Assembly: GCA_016293435.1 (NCBI GenBank)
Contig: JAEDEG010000050.1
Span: 1 to 17,619, forward strand
Reading direction: 5' to 3'
From: Clostridia bacterium
GTDB lineage: Bacteria > Bacillota > Clostridia > UMGS1810
DNA length: 17,619 bases
Shown: one piece after another, positions 1 to 7,561 of the stretch
How positions within the stretch are numbered: position 1 is the stretch's first letter
Layout: every line of letters starts with the position of its first letter
Translations under genes and position numbers: made by a program
The notes under the pieces: model-generated
The model's input: the letters and a program-made list of their open reading frames with translations, nothing else
The model's database searches: none
What the model was told of the DNA's origin: nothing

Positions 1-26
1 TAATCAAGATGCAATTAAAACACGAA

Positions 27-82
27 AATCCCCGCAAAGCATCTGACATATATTAATATATGCCGTCTGCTCCGAGGGGATT
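27..82 (-). terminator. Terminator hairpin after the hydrogenase operon
   Basis: Positions 27-33 (AATCCCC) pair perfectly with 76-82 (GGGGATT). Between the arms lies the 16-base perfect palindrome CATATATTAATATATG (47-62), which extends the structure. On the minus strand the hairpin is followed by TTTCGTGTTTT; on the plus strand it is followed by ATTTTTTAT, so it could stop transcription from both sides. It lies just downstream of the hydA stop codon, as expected for the end of the operon. The outer stem is only 7 bp with an interrupted interior, so termination strength is uncertain. Confidence 0.6.
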
Positions 83-103
83 ATTTTTTATAGATAAAAT
101 CTA

Positions 104-1846
104 TTATTTGGAAGCAGATCTATCTACATAGTGAGTGTGGAGAAGCTCATGGGCTTTGTGTCCGCCGGGCTCGCCGAGATATTCATCATAAATCTGTTTG
201 ATGATGGGGTTCTCATGAGATTTTCTGATAGCAGACCTTTCATCTTCACTGTACAGAGCTTCTGCTCTCTTTGCTTTAACATTTACCGTTGCTTTGGTAT
301 ATGAATCTACAATGGGCTGACCGCCGCCGTGGATACATCCGCCGGGACATGCCATAATTTCAATAAAATCGTAGTGTTCTCCTGCTTTAACCTTTTCGAG
401 CAGAGTTTTTGCATTGGCAGTGCCGTGAGCTACTGCCACCTTAACATCCTTGCCGGCAATTGTAAGAGTAGCTTCTTTGACACCGTCAAGACCACGAACA
501 GGATGTATGTTGAGGTCTTCGAGAGGTTTCTTTTCGAGGACTTCATATACTGTTCTGATTGCAGCCTCCATAACACCGCCGGTTGTACCGAATATTACAC
601 CGGCACCGGTAGCCTCGCCAAATGGCATATCAAATTCTTCATCGGGCAATGAGTTGAAATCGATACCGGCCTGCTTAATCATTCTTGCAAGCTCTCTTGT
701 TGTGAGTGAGCAGTCAATATCGGCAGCACCGCTGGAGGAAAGCTCCTCTCTGCTTGCTTCAAACTTTTTGGAGGTACATGGCATAATTGCAACAGAATAA
801 ATATCTTTTTTGTCGATATTATTTTTTTGTGCATAGTATGATTTGATTACCGAACCGAACATTTCCATGGGTGATTTACAGGATGAAAGATTATTAATAA
901 ATTCGGGGTAATAATGTTCGCAGTATTTAACCCAGCCCGGAGAGCAGGAAGTGATAATCGGGAGATTTTCGCCTTTGGTAAATCTCTGAATAAACTCTGT
1001 TCCCTCTTCCATGATTGTGAGGTCGGCAGCTGTATCTGTGTCAAATACCTTATCAAAGCCGAGTCTTCTGAGGGCTGCAACCATTTTGCCTGTAACAGGT
1101 GTACCTATGGGGAGTCCGAATTCTTCGCCAAGTGCTGCTCTTACGGCAGGAGCTGTTTGTACAACAACGTGCTTTTCGGGGTTGTCGATTGCTTCGATAA
1201 CCTTGGGAATATCATTCCTTTCATAAAGAGCACCAACGGGACATGAAACGATACACTGACCGCAGAAAATACATCCCACATCTTTGATTGCCTTTTCGTA
1301 GGTGGAGGTAACGTGAGTTGCAAAGCCTCTGTCTGCACAGGTAATTACAGAAATGCCCTGATTTTTACATGCAGCCACACACCTTCTGCAAAGTACGCAT
1401 TTGTTGTTGTCTCTAACCAAAGAGGTTGAAGTGTTGTCAATATCGTAGAGGATGTTTTCACCCTCATAGCGCAAACCGTCAACACCGAGCTCGTCTGCAA
1501 GAGTTTGGAGCTCACAGTTTCGGCTACGGACACAGGTGAGACATTTTTTTTCGTGATTTGACAAAATGAGTTCAAGAGTATCTCTTCTTGCAGCTCTAAC
1601 CTTGGGGCTGTTGGTATAAATTTCAAGACCCTCACTTACGGGATATACGCAAGCTGCCTGAAGCGCACGTGCGCCTTTGATTTCTACAAGACACATTCTG
1701 CATGCGCCGATTTGGTTTAAGTCTTTGAGGTAACACAGTGTGGGGATTTTGATTCCTGCTTCTCTTGCTGCATCAAGTATAGTATAAGAAGCCGGAACAC
1801 TGTAGTCTTTATCATTGATTTTTATATTAATCATTTCCATTGTCAT
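104..1846 (-). CDS. hydA: Catalytic subunit of multimeric NADH/ferredoxin-linked [FeFe]-hydrogenase (HydA/HndD type)
   Basis: 580 residues. This subunit forms or consumes H2 at the H-cluster in the cytoplasm and receives electrons through a chain of Fe-S clusters. Domains in order: an N-terminal [2Fe-2S] domain (C38, C49, C52, C66); a His-Cys [4Fe-4S] domain (H98, C102, C105, C111); two [4Fe-4S] ferredoxin motifs (C150/153/156/160 and C192/195/198/202); the H-cluster domain with L1 TSCSPGW (299-305), L2 MPCTSKKFE (355-363) and L3 EIMACPGGCIHGGGQP (496-511); and a C-terminal small-subunit-like tail (about 545-580). L1 departs from the textbook TSCCPxW: Ser302 occupies the second-Cys position. 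Start: an AAGGAG lies 5 nt before the ATG. It is the last gene of the operon, 12 bp after hydB. The architecture and neighbours match trimeric/tetrameric electron-bifurcating enzymes (HydABC, HndABCD). Bifurcation itself is inferred from family and context. Confidence 0.95.
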   Translation of the reverse strand: MTMEMINIKINDKDYSVPASYTILDAAREAGIKIPTLCYLKDLNQIGACRMCLVEIKGARALQAACVYPVSEGLEIYTNSPKVRAARRDTLELILSNHEKKCLTCVRSRNCELQTLADELGVDGLRYEGENILYDIDNTSTSLVRDNNKCVLCRRCVAACKNQGISVITCADRGFATHVTSTYEKAIKDVGCIFCGQCIVSCPVGALYERNDIPKVIEAIDNPEKHVVVQTAPAVRAALGEEFGLPIGTPVTGKMVAALRRLGFDKVFDTDTAADLTIMEEGTEFIQRFTKGENLPIITSCSPGWVKYCEHYYPEFINNLSSCKSPMEMFGSVIKSYYAQKNNIDKKDIYSVAIMPCTSKKFEASREELSSSGAADIDCSLTTRELARMIKQAGIDFNSLPDEEFDMPFGEATGAGVIFGTTGGVMEAAIRTVYEVLEKKPLEDLNIHPVRGLDGVKEATLTIAGKDVKVAVAHGTANAKTLLEKVKAGEHYDFIEIMACPGGCIHGGGQPIVDSYTKATVNVKAKRAEALYSEDERSAIRKSHENPIIKQIYDEYLGEPGGHKAHELLHTHYVDRSASK

Positions 1847-1858
1847 TTATTCTCCTTC

Positions 1859-3655
1859 TTATTTTTTACTTATTGCACCGAACTTACAGGATTGCTGACA
1901 TACACCGCATTTAATACACTTGGAGGTATCAATGGTAAACGGATTTTTGATTTCTCCGCTGATTGCTCCGACAGGACACTTTTTGGCACAGAGACTGCAG
2001 CCTTTACATTTGTCAGGTTCGATCACATATGCGGTAAGTGCTTTACATACGCCCGCAGGGCATTTTTTGTCTACAACGTGGGCAATATACTCATCACGGA
2101 AGTATCTGAGAGTGCTTAGTATCGGGTTGGGAGCTGTTTGTCCGAGGCCGCAGAACGCAGAGTTTTTGATGCTGTAGCAGAGCTCTTCGAGCTTATCGAT
2201 ATCTTCGAGAGTACCGTTGCCGCTTGTGATTTTGTTGAGAATTTCGAGAAGTCTCTTTGTACCTATGCGGCAGGGTGCACACTTACCGCAGGATTCATCA
2301 ACGGTGAATTCAAGGAAGAATTTTGCAATGTCAACCATACATGTGTCTTCATCCATAACAATAAGACCGCCGGAGCCCATCATAGAACCGATGCTTATGA
2401 GTGAATCGTAGTCGATGGGAGTGTCAATCAGATCTGCAGGAATACATCCGCCGGAGGGGCCGCCGGTCTGAGCAGCTTTGAACTTTTTGCCGCCGGGGAT
2501 GCCGCCGCCGATATCATACACGATTTCGCGCAGAGTGGTACCCATGGGAATTTCAACAAGACCGGTGTTGTTGATTTTGCCGCCTACGGCAAATACTTTT
2601 GTACCCTTGCTCTTTTCGGTACCGATGCTTGTGAACCATTCTACACCGTTATTGATGATTGCTGTGATATTTGCATAGGTTTCTACGTTGTTTAAAAGTG
2701 TGGGCTTGCCAAACAGACCCTTAACCGCCGGGAATGGAGGTCTGGGACGGGGCTCACCTCTGTGACCTTCGATTGAGGTCATGAGAGCGGTTTCTTCACC
2801 GCATACAAATGCGCCGGCGCCAAGTCTTACCTCGAGGTCGAAGTTGAAGCCGGATTCAAAAATATTTTTTCCGAGCAAGCCATATTCTCTTGCCTGGCCA
2901 AGCGCGATGTTTAGTCTTTCTACGGCAATGGGATATTCTGCACGAATATAGATATAACCCTGGTCGGCACCAACTGCATATGCAGCTATAGCCATAGCCT
3001 CAATTACAGAATGGGGATCGCCTTCGAGTACCGATCTGTCCATGAATGCGCCGGGGTCGCCTTCGTCGGCATTACATGCAACAAACTTTTTGTCACCCGG
3101 GGCATTTGCGGTAAACTGCCATTTGAGACCCGTGGAAAATCCGGCGCCGCCTCTGCCGCGCAGACCCGAGTCTTTGATCATGTCGATAACCTCTTGAGGC
3201 TTCATTTCGGTAAGAACCTTACCGAGGGCAGTGTAGCCGCCGAATGCGATATATTCGTCAATGCTTTCGGGATTTATTACACCACAGTTTCTGAGAGCGA
3301 TACGCTTTTGCTTTTTATAAAAATCTACATCGTTGAGAGATTTTACGTTATTATCGTCAACAATTGTTTCTTTGTAGAGCAATCTTTTTACAATGCGGCC
3401 TTTTAAAAGATGCTCTTCAACAATTTCAGAAACATCTTCGGGAGTAACCATGCTGTAGAAAGCACCCTCGGGATAAACAATTACAATGGGACCTAATGCA
3501 CAAAGACCAAAGCAGCCGGTCTGGACAACCTTGATTTCCTCTGCCAATCCTTTTTCTTTGAGACAAGACTCAAATTGCTCAATAATTTTGGCACTGCCTG
3601 AAGAAGTACAACCGGTACCTCTGCAAACAAGCACGTGACCTCTTGCTAACTCCAT
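1859..3655 (-). CDS. hydB: NuoF-like diaphorase subunit of the hydrogenase (HydB/HndC type)
   Basis: 598 residues. The flavin- and NAD(H)-binding subunit, which in HydABC enzymes passes electrons between NADH, ferredoxin and the catalytic subunit. An N-terminal thioredoxin-like [2Fe-2S] domain has all four cysteines (C11, C16, C48, C52). The NuoF core follows: the glycine-rich NADH/FMN segment SGLRGRGGAGFSTGLKW (about 163-179), a second FMN-site stretch GAGAFVCGEETAL (about 279-291), an SLBB-like section, and the NuoF [4Fe-4S] site ESCGKCAPCR (C456, C459, C462, with C502). The C-terminus carries two ferredoxin [4Fe-4S] motifs (C550/553/556/560 and C580/583/586/590), typical of hydrogenase HydB and absent from respiratory NuoF. 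Start: AGGAGG lies 8 nt before the ATG. It sits 13 bp after the HndB-like gene and 12 bp before hydA, so it is clearly in the operon. Confidence 0.95.
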   Translation of the reverse strand: MELARGHVLVCRGTGCTSSGSAKIIEQFESCLKEKGLAEEIKVVQTGCFGLCALGPIVIVYPEGAFYSMVTPEDVSEIVEEHLLKGRIVKRLLYKETIVDDNNVKSLNDVDFYKKQKRIALRNCGVINPESIDEYIAFGGYTALGKVLTEMKPQEVIDMIKDSGLRGRGGAGFSTGLKWQFTANAPGDKKFVACNADEGDPGAFMDRSVLEGDPHSVIEAMAIAAYAVGADQGYIYIRAEYPIAVERLNIALGQAREYGLLGKNIFESGFNFDLEVRLGAGAFVCGEETALMTSIEGHRGEPRPRPPFPAVKGLFGKPTLLNNVETYANITAIINNGVEWFTSIGTEKSKGTKVFAVGGKINNTGLVEIPMGTTLREIVYDIGGGIPGGKKFKAAQTGGPSGGCIPADLIDTPIDYDSLISIGSMMGSGGLIVMDEDTCMVDIAKFFLEFTVDESCGKCAPCRIGTKRLLEILNKITSGNGTLEDIDKLEELCYSIKNSAFCGLGQTAPNPILSTLRYFRDEYIAHVVDKKCPAGVCKALTAYVIEPDKCKGCSLCAKKCPVGAISGEIKNPFTIDTSKCIKCGVCQQSCKFGAISKK

Positions 3656-3668
3656 CGATGACTCCTCC

Positions 3669-4043
3669 TTATTTATTTTCAGCTGCGCCTATTGTATATT
3701 CGTCAATAACCTTGCCGTTCACAACGGTTTCGTTAACGACCTTGACAGCTTTGTCTGCATCCATGTTAACATAAGTAATTTTTTCGGAACCGGGAAGATA
3801 TACCTCTACAATAGGTTCGAGACGGCATACACCTATACAACCGGTCTGTGTAACGTAGCAGTTTGCAACATTACGTTTTTCGATTTCATCCATTATTGCC
3901 TTCATAACAGGTCTTGCGCCGGCAGCAATACCGCAGGTTGCCATACCGACAACCACTCTGATACTGCTGTCATCCTCTTTACGCAAATTAACTCTTGCAA
4001 GGGTTTTATTTCTGAGTTGTTCAAGTTCTGCTAAACTTTTCAT
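3669..4043 (-). CDS. hndB: HndB-like thioredoxin-fold [2Fe-2S] ferredoxin subunit
   Basis: 124 residues. A small thioredoxin-like ferredoxin homologous to HndB of NADP-reducing hydrogenase operons and probably an accessory electron-transfer subunit of the complex. Visible features are a helical N-terminus (MKSLAELEQLRNKTLARV), the segment MATCGIAAGAR with C37, and QTGCIGVCRLEP with C69 and C73. The usual C-x4-C first pair is absent: only C37 is in that loop, and the nearest other cysteine is C62. A normal four-Cys [2Fe-2S] site would therefore need C62 or a non-Cys ligand. The start codon follows directly on the stop of the upstream ATPase gene (TAA-ATG), and its GGAGGT ribosome binding site lies inside that gene's last codons, which suggests translational coupling. 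Whether it is a stable subunit here cannot be judged from sequence. Confidence 0.88.
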   Translation of the reverse strand: MKSLAELEQLRNKTLARVNLRKEDDSSIRVVVGMATCGIAAGARPVMKAIMDEIEKRNVANCYVTQTGCIGVCRLEPIVEVYLPGSEKITYVNMDADKAVKVVNETVVNGKVIDEYTIGAAENK

Positions 4044-4598
4044 TTATTGTGCACCTCCGTATATATTTTCGATTTCATTTTTTATATTATCTTCAATCCA
4101 ACGAAGAATTTCGGGCTCTGCAAGGCAAAGCTCCTCACCGAGAACCGATTTGATCTGCCGTGTATCAAATTCAAATTCGTTTCCGTTATATGAATGACGA
4201 TACAGATAGTCAATATCGGGCTTGGCATTAATCAGGGCAACCATAGTGGCGGCCATATCACCGAGGGGCTGTCTGTCTATGCTGTCATACACAAAACAAG
4301 CTCTGATGACTGTGCCCTCACCTACCGCCGAATCAATATCAAAGCTGCCGCCTGTAAGCTCGGCGGCACTTTTGAACATAGAAATACCCATACCTACCCT
4401 GCGTGTTGTGCGGGTGGTACAAAACGGATTTGTTACATTCTTTAAAAAATCGGGCTCCATACCGCAGCCGTCATCCCTTATTGTTATGCTCAAAAGGTTT
4501 GCTCGGGTATCCTCTGAAATTGTAATCTCTATCAATTTTGAATTTGCTTTAATAGAATTTTGAACAATATCGAGAATATGTAGCGAAAGTTCTACCAT
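4044..4598 (-). CDS. GHKL-type ATP-binding protein of the hydrogenase operon
   Basis: 184 residues. A stand-alone histidine-kinase-like ATPase domain with the N box VQNSIKAN (N14), G1 box DDGCGMEPD (42-50), a lid region NPFCTTRTTRRVGMGISM (57-74) containing the G2 box, and G3 GEGT (93-96). No dimerisation/phospho-acceptor domain, sensor domain or membrane segment is present. After residue 105 comes an extension of about 80 residues containing YRHSYNGNEFEFDTRQIKS, which does not belong to the GHKL fold as I know it. The stop of hydC is 6 nt before this ATG and I see no strong ribosome binding site, so translation is probably coupled. ATPases of this kind recur between NuoE- and NuoF-like genes in clostridial hydrogenase operons as I recall them. 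Their biochemical role is not established to my knowledge; assembly, regulation or protein phosphorylation are guesses. Confidence 0.85.
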   Translation of the reverse strand: MVELSLHILDIVQNSIKANSKLIEITISEDTRANLLSITIRDDGCGMEPDFLKNVTNPFCTTRTTRRVGMGISMFKSAAELTGGSFDIDSAVGEGTVIRACFVYDSIDRQPLGDMAATMVALINAKPDIDYLYRHSYNGNEFEFDTRQIKSVLGEELCLAEPEILRWIEDNIKNEIENIYGGAQ

Positions 4599-4604
4599 AG
4601 GCTA

Positions 4605-5099
4605 TCAGCTCATATATTTGTTTAAAATATCGTCAACATCATCAACTGTGAGTCTGCCGTATACATCATCATTGACTGTGAGTACGGGAGCAAGACCGCA
4701 GGCACCTATACAACGGGTAGCATCGAGAGAGAATTTACCGTCGTCGGTGCACTGACCAACATCAATGCCCAGTCTCTCCTTAATTTTTTCGATGATATCA
4801 CCCGAACCTTTAACATAGCAAGCCGTACCGAGACAGACCGCAACATTGTATTCACCCTTTGGATAAATTGAAAACTGGGTATAAAAAGTAATTACGCCGT
4901 AAATTTCGGCCATTGGAATATCAAGACCTTCAGAAATCTTTTTCTGAACTTCGTAAGGAAGATAACCGTATATTTCCTGTGCTTCGTGAAGAACGGGAAT
5001 CAGAGCACCATCGGCACCCTTATGCTTTTCAATTACTTCCATCAGCTTTGCACACTGCTCTGCAGTGTCTTTGAAAGCCGGAGCTTTTATTTCGCTCAT
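4605..5099 (-). CDS. hydC: NuoE-like [2Fe-2S] subunit of the hydrogenase (HydC/HndA type)
   Basis: 164 residues from the ATG at 5099. Homologous to the 24-kDa NuoE subunit; in HydABC-type enzymes it carries one [2Fe-2S] cluster and supports the NuoF-like subunit. The N-terminal half is helical (ALIPVLHEAQEIYGYLP, then the region through ITFYTQFS). The C-terminal half has the thioredoxin-like cluster motif CLGTACYVKGS followed by RCIGACGLAP, giving C-x4-C ... C-x3-C with all four ligands (C89, C94, C130, C134 counted from this ATG). Start choice: a TTG immediately upstream would add one residue, but the AGGAGG is well placed (8 nt) for the ATG at 5099. It is the first gene of the hydrogenase operon, 140 bp after the PHP gene and about 55 nt downstream of a predicted transcription start. 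Confidence 0.93.
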   Translation of the reverse strand: MSEIKAPAFKDTAEQCAKLMEVIEKHKGADGALIPVLHEAQEIYGYLPYEVQKKISEGLDIPMAEIYGVITFYTQFSIYPKGEYNVAVCLGTACYVKGSGDIIEKIKERLGIDVGQCTDDGKFSLDATRCIGACGLAPVLTVNDDVYGRLTVDDVDDILNKYMS

Positions 5100-5160
5100 C
5101 AAAAAAACCTCCTCGAAAATTTATTGTATTAAAATTAATTGTTATACTTTTAACCAAGTA

Positions 5161-5189
5161 ATTATAGCATAAAAAAATAATATTATCTA
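5161..5189 (-). promoter_or_regulatory. Extended -10 sigma-A-like promoter for the hydrogenase operon
   Basis: On the minus strand a perfect TATAAT (5161-5166) is preceded by TGC, an extended -10. A 17-nt spacer upstream separates it from TAGATA (5184-5189), which matches TTGACA at four of six positions. It lies in the 140-bp gap between the PHP gene and hydC and predicts a start near 5154, giving a 5' leader of about 55 nt with a strong AGGAGG. I see no obvious operator repeat and no convincing terminator between the PHP gene and this promoter, so read-through from the upstream cassette is possible. Confidence 0.6.
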
Positions 5190-5239
5190 TGTTTTTATTT
5201 ACAAATATTCATTTTCGTCTGATTGCACAAAAGCGCATT

Positions 5240-5935
5240 CTATTTTTGCCGCAATTTCGACAAAATGTTAGCAATATTTACATCATCAATCTCGATATAA
5301 TGTTCTTTTTCCGAAATATCCCACAAATAGTGAGCATCTGAATTATGCAGCAGTATATAATCCTTGGATAAGGAAAGGTTTGCCGCATCTTTTTTGACCT
5401 CTACAGCCGAAAAATCGAGATTTTCGGGAATTGCACCCAAATTGGAAATAATGCTGTAGGAGCTTTTGTCTATATGTGCCGGAAAGATCACACCGCCAAG
5501 GTCTGTGACAAGCTTATACAGTGTAAAAACGTCTATTGCGCACGCCGTTATGAGAAAACGCTTTTCTGTAGAGATGACACTGTCTGCACAATTCATAATA
5601 TATTGCTCGCCAAATATTTCGGGCTTATTGGAAATTGGCGGAAGTGAATCCCACACAATTTTCTCGAGCATAAAAAGCTTTGAAATATCTTCAAAAAGGA
5701 CAATCATGTGTATTTCCTCAGAGGTTTCTACCTCCATGCCGCCAATTACGTTGAGATTGGTTCCTTTTGCCGCCTCCATGCATGCCACTACATTGCCGGC
5801 ATGGTTATGGTCGGTGATTGCAATGGCATCAAGCCCCTTTATGAGTGCCATATTTACAATATTGTTGGGCGTCATATCGTCGTCGCCGCAGGGAGAAAGG
5901 CAGGTGTGAATATGCAAATCGTAAAAAGCCTTCAT
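5240..5935 (-). CDS. PHP-domain metal-dependent phosphoesterase
   Basis: 231 residues. A stand-alone PHP domain, a family that hydrolyses phosphoesters such as nucleoside 3',5'-bisphosphates or histidinol phosphate at a tri-metal site. Metal-binding motifs are visible in order: DLHIHT (H8, H10), ITDHNHAGN (D42, H43, H45), GGMEVE (E68/E70), H76, FPAHID (H154) and NSDAH (D200, H202), so the active site looks complete. The length suits a single-domain TrpH/YciV-like member. The ATG overlaps the stop of the preceding DRTGG gene (ATGA), indicating coupled translation and a shared role with that cassette. The natural substrate is unknown. In this setting a nucleotide or signalling phosphoester is a reasonable guess but not shown. 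No secretion signal, so cytoplasmic. Confidence 0.88.
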   Translation of the reverse strand: MKAFYDLHIHTCLSPCGDDDMTPNNIVNMALIKGLDAIAITDHNHAGNVVACMEAAKGTNLNVIGGMEVETSEEIHMIVLFEDISKLFMLEKIVWDSLPPISNKPEIFGEQYIMNCADSVISTEKRFLITACAIDVFTLYKLVTDLGGVIFPAHIDKSSYSIISNLGAIPENLDFSAVEVKKDAANLSLSKDYILLHNSDAHYLWDISEKEHYIEIDDVNIANILSKLRQK

Positions 5936-6261
5936 ATGCGTTCACCAAGCATACAACATACTTCATATGCAGAATGCGGTGTTCTGAGCAAACAAATTTT
6001 TTCTTCTATTGCTTTTTGAACAACGGGATCGGGCACATTCATTCCGTTTGCCACTATAACACAGCTTGTTTCGGTCAGTGCCGCAATACCGAGAATATTT
6101 ACATTGGTCTGAACCGTAACCCACACATTGCCGGCTTCTATATTTGACATCGCAAGACTAAGCAAATCTCCCGAAAAACAGCCCTCAATCATAACGGAAG
6201 TGTCTGCACCGCATGAAAGAACCTCAAGATTCATATTCTGTATCAGTTCATGTACTGTCAT
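5932..6261 (-). CDS. DRTGG-domain protein (second of two)
   Basis: 109 residues. A single small alpha/beta DRTGG-type domain, the kind found as an insert in some CBS-domain pyrophosphatases and phosphotransacetylases, and also as stand-alone proteins near clostridial hydrogenase genes. Start choice: the frame is open further upstream, but the ATG at 6261 has GAGGAGG at ideal spacing (6 nt), while the upstream part lies inside the previous gene. The 3' end overlaps the PHP start by 4 nt (ATGA), and the gene starts 1 nt after the stop of the HydS-like gene, so all three are in one operon. It resembles the other DRTGG protein here (8008-8346) only weakly; the two share a GC-x-DL-S-like stretch and a C-terminal LL-x-T...Y-x-C pattern. 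Ligand and function are unknown. Confidence 0.8.
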   Translation of the reverse strand: MTVHELIQNMNLEVLSCGADTSVMIEGCFSGDLLSLAMSNIEAGNVWVTVQTNVNILGIAALTETSCVIVANGMNVPDPVVQKAIEEKICLLRTPHSAYEVCCMLGERI

Positions 6262-6262
6262 T

Positions 6263-7543
6263 TTATTCCTCCTCATTTCTGACAGCAAGCATTTCGTTTG
6301 CAAGCTGAACCATTCTTTCTTTGTATTTGAAAATACAATCATTTTCGGTTGCATAACCGAGAACTATATCTTCGGCAAGAGCACGGCAATTGGGTGCACC
6401 GCACGAACCGCAGTCGAGCTGAGGCAAGCCTTCGTAAATCTCATTCATTTTTGTGAGCTTTTCCATTGCAACAACCATGTCGTCGTCTAAGGTGCGCTGT
6501 TTGCGCGAATAAACGGGCACCTCCCATTTGACAGCTTCATCGGAAATATCAACCAAAGAAGAAGACCGAGCGGTTTTTGCCATGCGTTTTACCCGTGTCT
6601 GAGCAACAAAATTGTTTTCTACCGCCAGCGGACCGCCCACACAGCCTCCTGTACAAGCCAATGCTTCAACATAGACAACATCCGAGAGTCTGTCGTTTTC
6701 GATTTCGTCGAGAACCTGAACAACGTTGTGTATACCGTCTACCGCTATGTAGTTATCTATGTCGAGAGACGAAACCTCGCCTCCGCTGTTTGCCCAGCAA
6801 ACGCCTTTGAACCCTGCTTTTGAAAGCTCTTCACCACCGCCGTTATCTTTAAGATGCGAAAGTACCTTGAGATAAATATCCCTGAACGAAAACACACCGT
6901 CTATACAGCTTTCTTTAATACCGTGAGGATATTTGGTACACGTTGCCTTTGCGGCGCAGGGAGTGATAAAGAATATGCCTATTTCACTGCCCTTGTAGGG
7001 AGTTTTTTCTTCGGCTGTTTGTCTGGCAAGCTTTGCCGCAAGATTCATAGGAGAAATAAGCGGCACGATATTGTCTATCAGACTTGGATATTTGGTAGTG
7101 ATAAGCTTAACAACTGCCGGGCAGGCAGAGCTTATAATCGGTATCTCAAGCTCACCGGAGGCTATCATTTTTTTGGTTTTTTCTGTAACTATCTGAGCGG
7201 CATATGCCACCTCAAACACATCGTCAAAGCCGATTTTGACAAGTGCATGCAAAATAGAGTTGATGTCTGTCGCTTTATCAAACTGACCGTAAAATGCCGG
7301 TGCGGGGAGTGCTATTTTATATTTGTAGTTATTGATTATGTCAAGATTATCTGTGACTGCTTTTTTGGCATGATAAGGGCAAACTCTGATACATTCGCCA
7401 CAGTCAATGCAAAGCTCCTTTATAATTTTTGCTTTCTTCTTACGGACACGAATTGCCTGAGTGGGGCACATCTTTATACAGTTGGTGCATCCCTTGCATT
7501 TTTCTTTGTCCAATGTCACCGAGTGTATGATATTGTTTTGCAT
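6263..7543 (-). CDS. HydS-like [FeFe]-hydrogenase-related Fe-S protein, putative redox/H2 sensor
   Basis: 426 residues. The N-terminus has two ferredoxin [4Fe-4S] motifs (C16/19/22/26 and C45/48/51/55). The middle (about 75-305) is a hydrogenase large-subunit-like domain in which the four cubane-ligand cysteines are kept (C141, C196, C297, C301) but the active-site loops are altered. L1 reads SSACPAVV, with Ala140 at the position of the proton-relay Cys. L2 is TPCAAKATC without the usual Glu. L3 is ALACTGGCVGGPLA without the GGG run. The C-terminus has a four-cysteine Fe-S module (C378, C381, C386, C403) of the type DCGSCGAPNC...C. The protein is shorter than HydA and lacks the [2Fe-2S] and His-Cys domains and any PAS domain. 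Ala at the relay position is a trait I associate with sensory (HydS-type) enzymes. Start: AGGAG lies 9 nt before the ATG. The gene sits between a GHKL ATPase and a DRTGG gene in a tight operon. Poor or no turnover and a sensing role are inferred. Confidence 0.85.
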   Translation of the reverse strand: MQNNIIHSVTLDKEKCKGCTNCIKMCPTQAIRVRKKKAKIIKELCIDCGECIRVCPYHAKKAVTDNLDIINNYKYKIALPAPAFYGQFDKATDINSILHALVKIGFDDVFEVAYAAQIVTEKTKKMIASGELEIPIISSACPAVVKLITTKYPSLIDNIVPLISPMNLAAKLARQTAEEKTPYKGSEIGIFFITPCAAKATCTKYPHGIKESCIDGVFSFRDIYLKVLSHLKDNGGGEELSKAGFKGVCWANSGGEVSSLDIDNYIAVDGIHNVVQVLDEIENDRLSDVVYVEALACTGGCVGGPLAVENNFVAQTRVKRMAKTARSSSLVDISDEAVKWEVPVYSRKQRTLDDDMVVAMEKLTKMNEIYEGLPQLDCGSCGAPNCRALAEDIVLGYATENDCIFKYKERMVQLANEMLAVRNEEE

Positions 7544-7561
7544 CTATATCATCTCCTGATT

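Noticed and set aside
6262..6354. Longer start for the second DRTGG protein
   Set aside because: The region codes for the end of the HydS-like protein in another frame, and the ribosome binding site points to the ATG at 6261.
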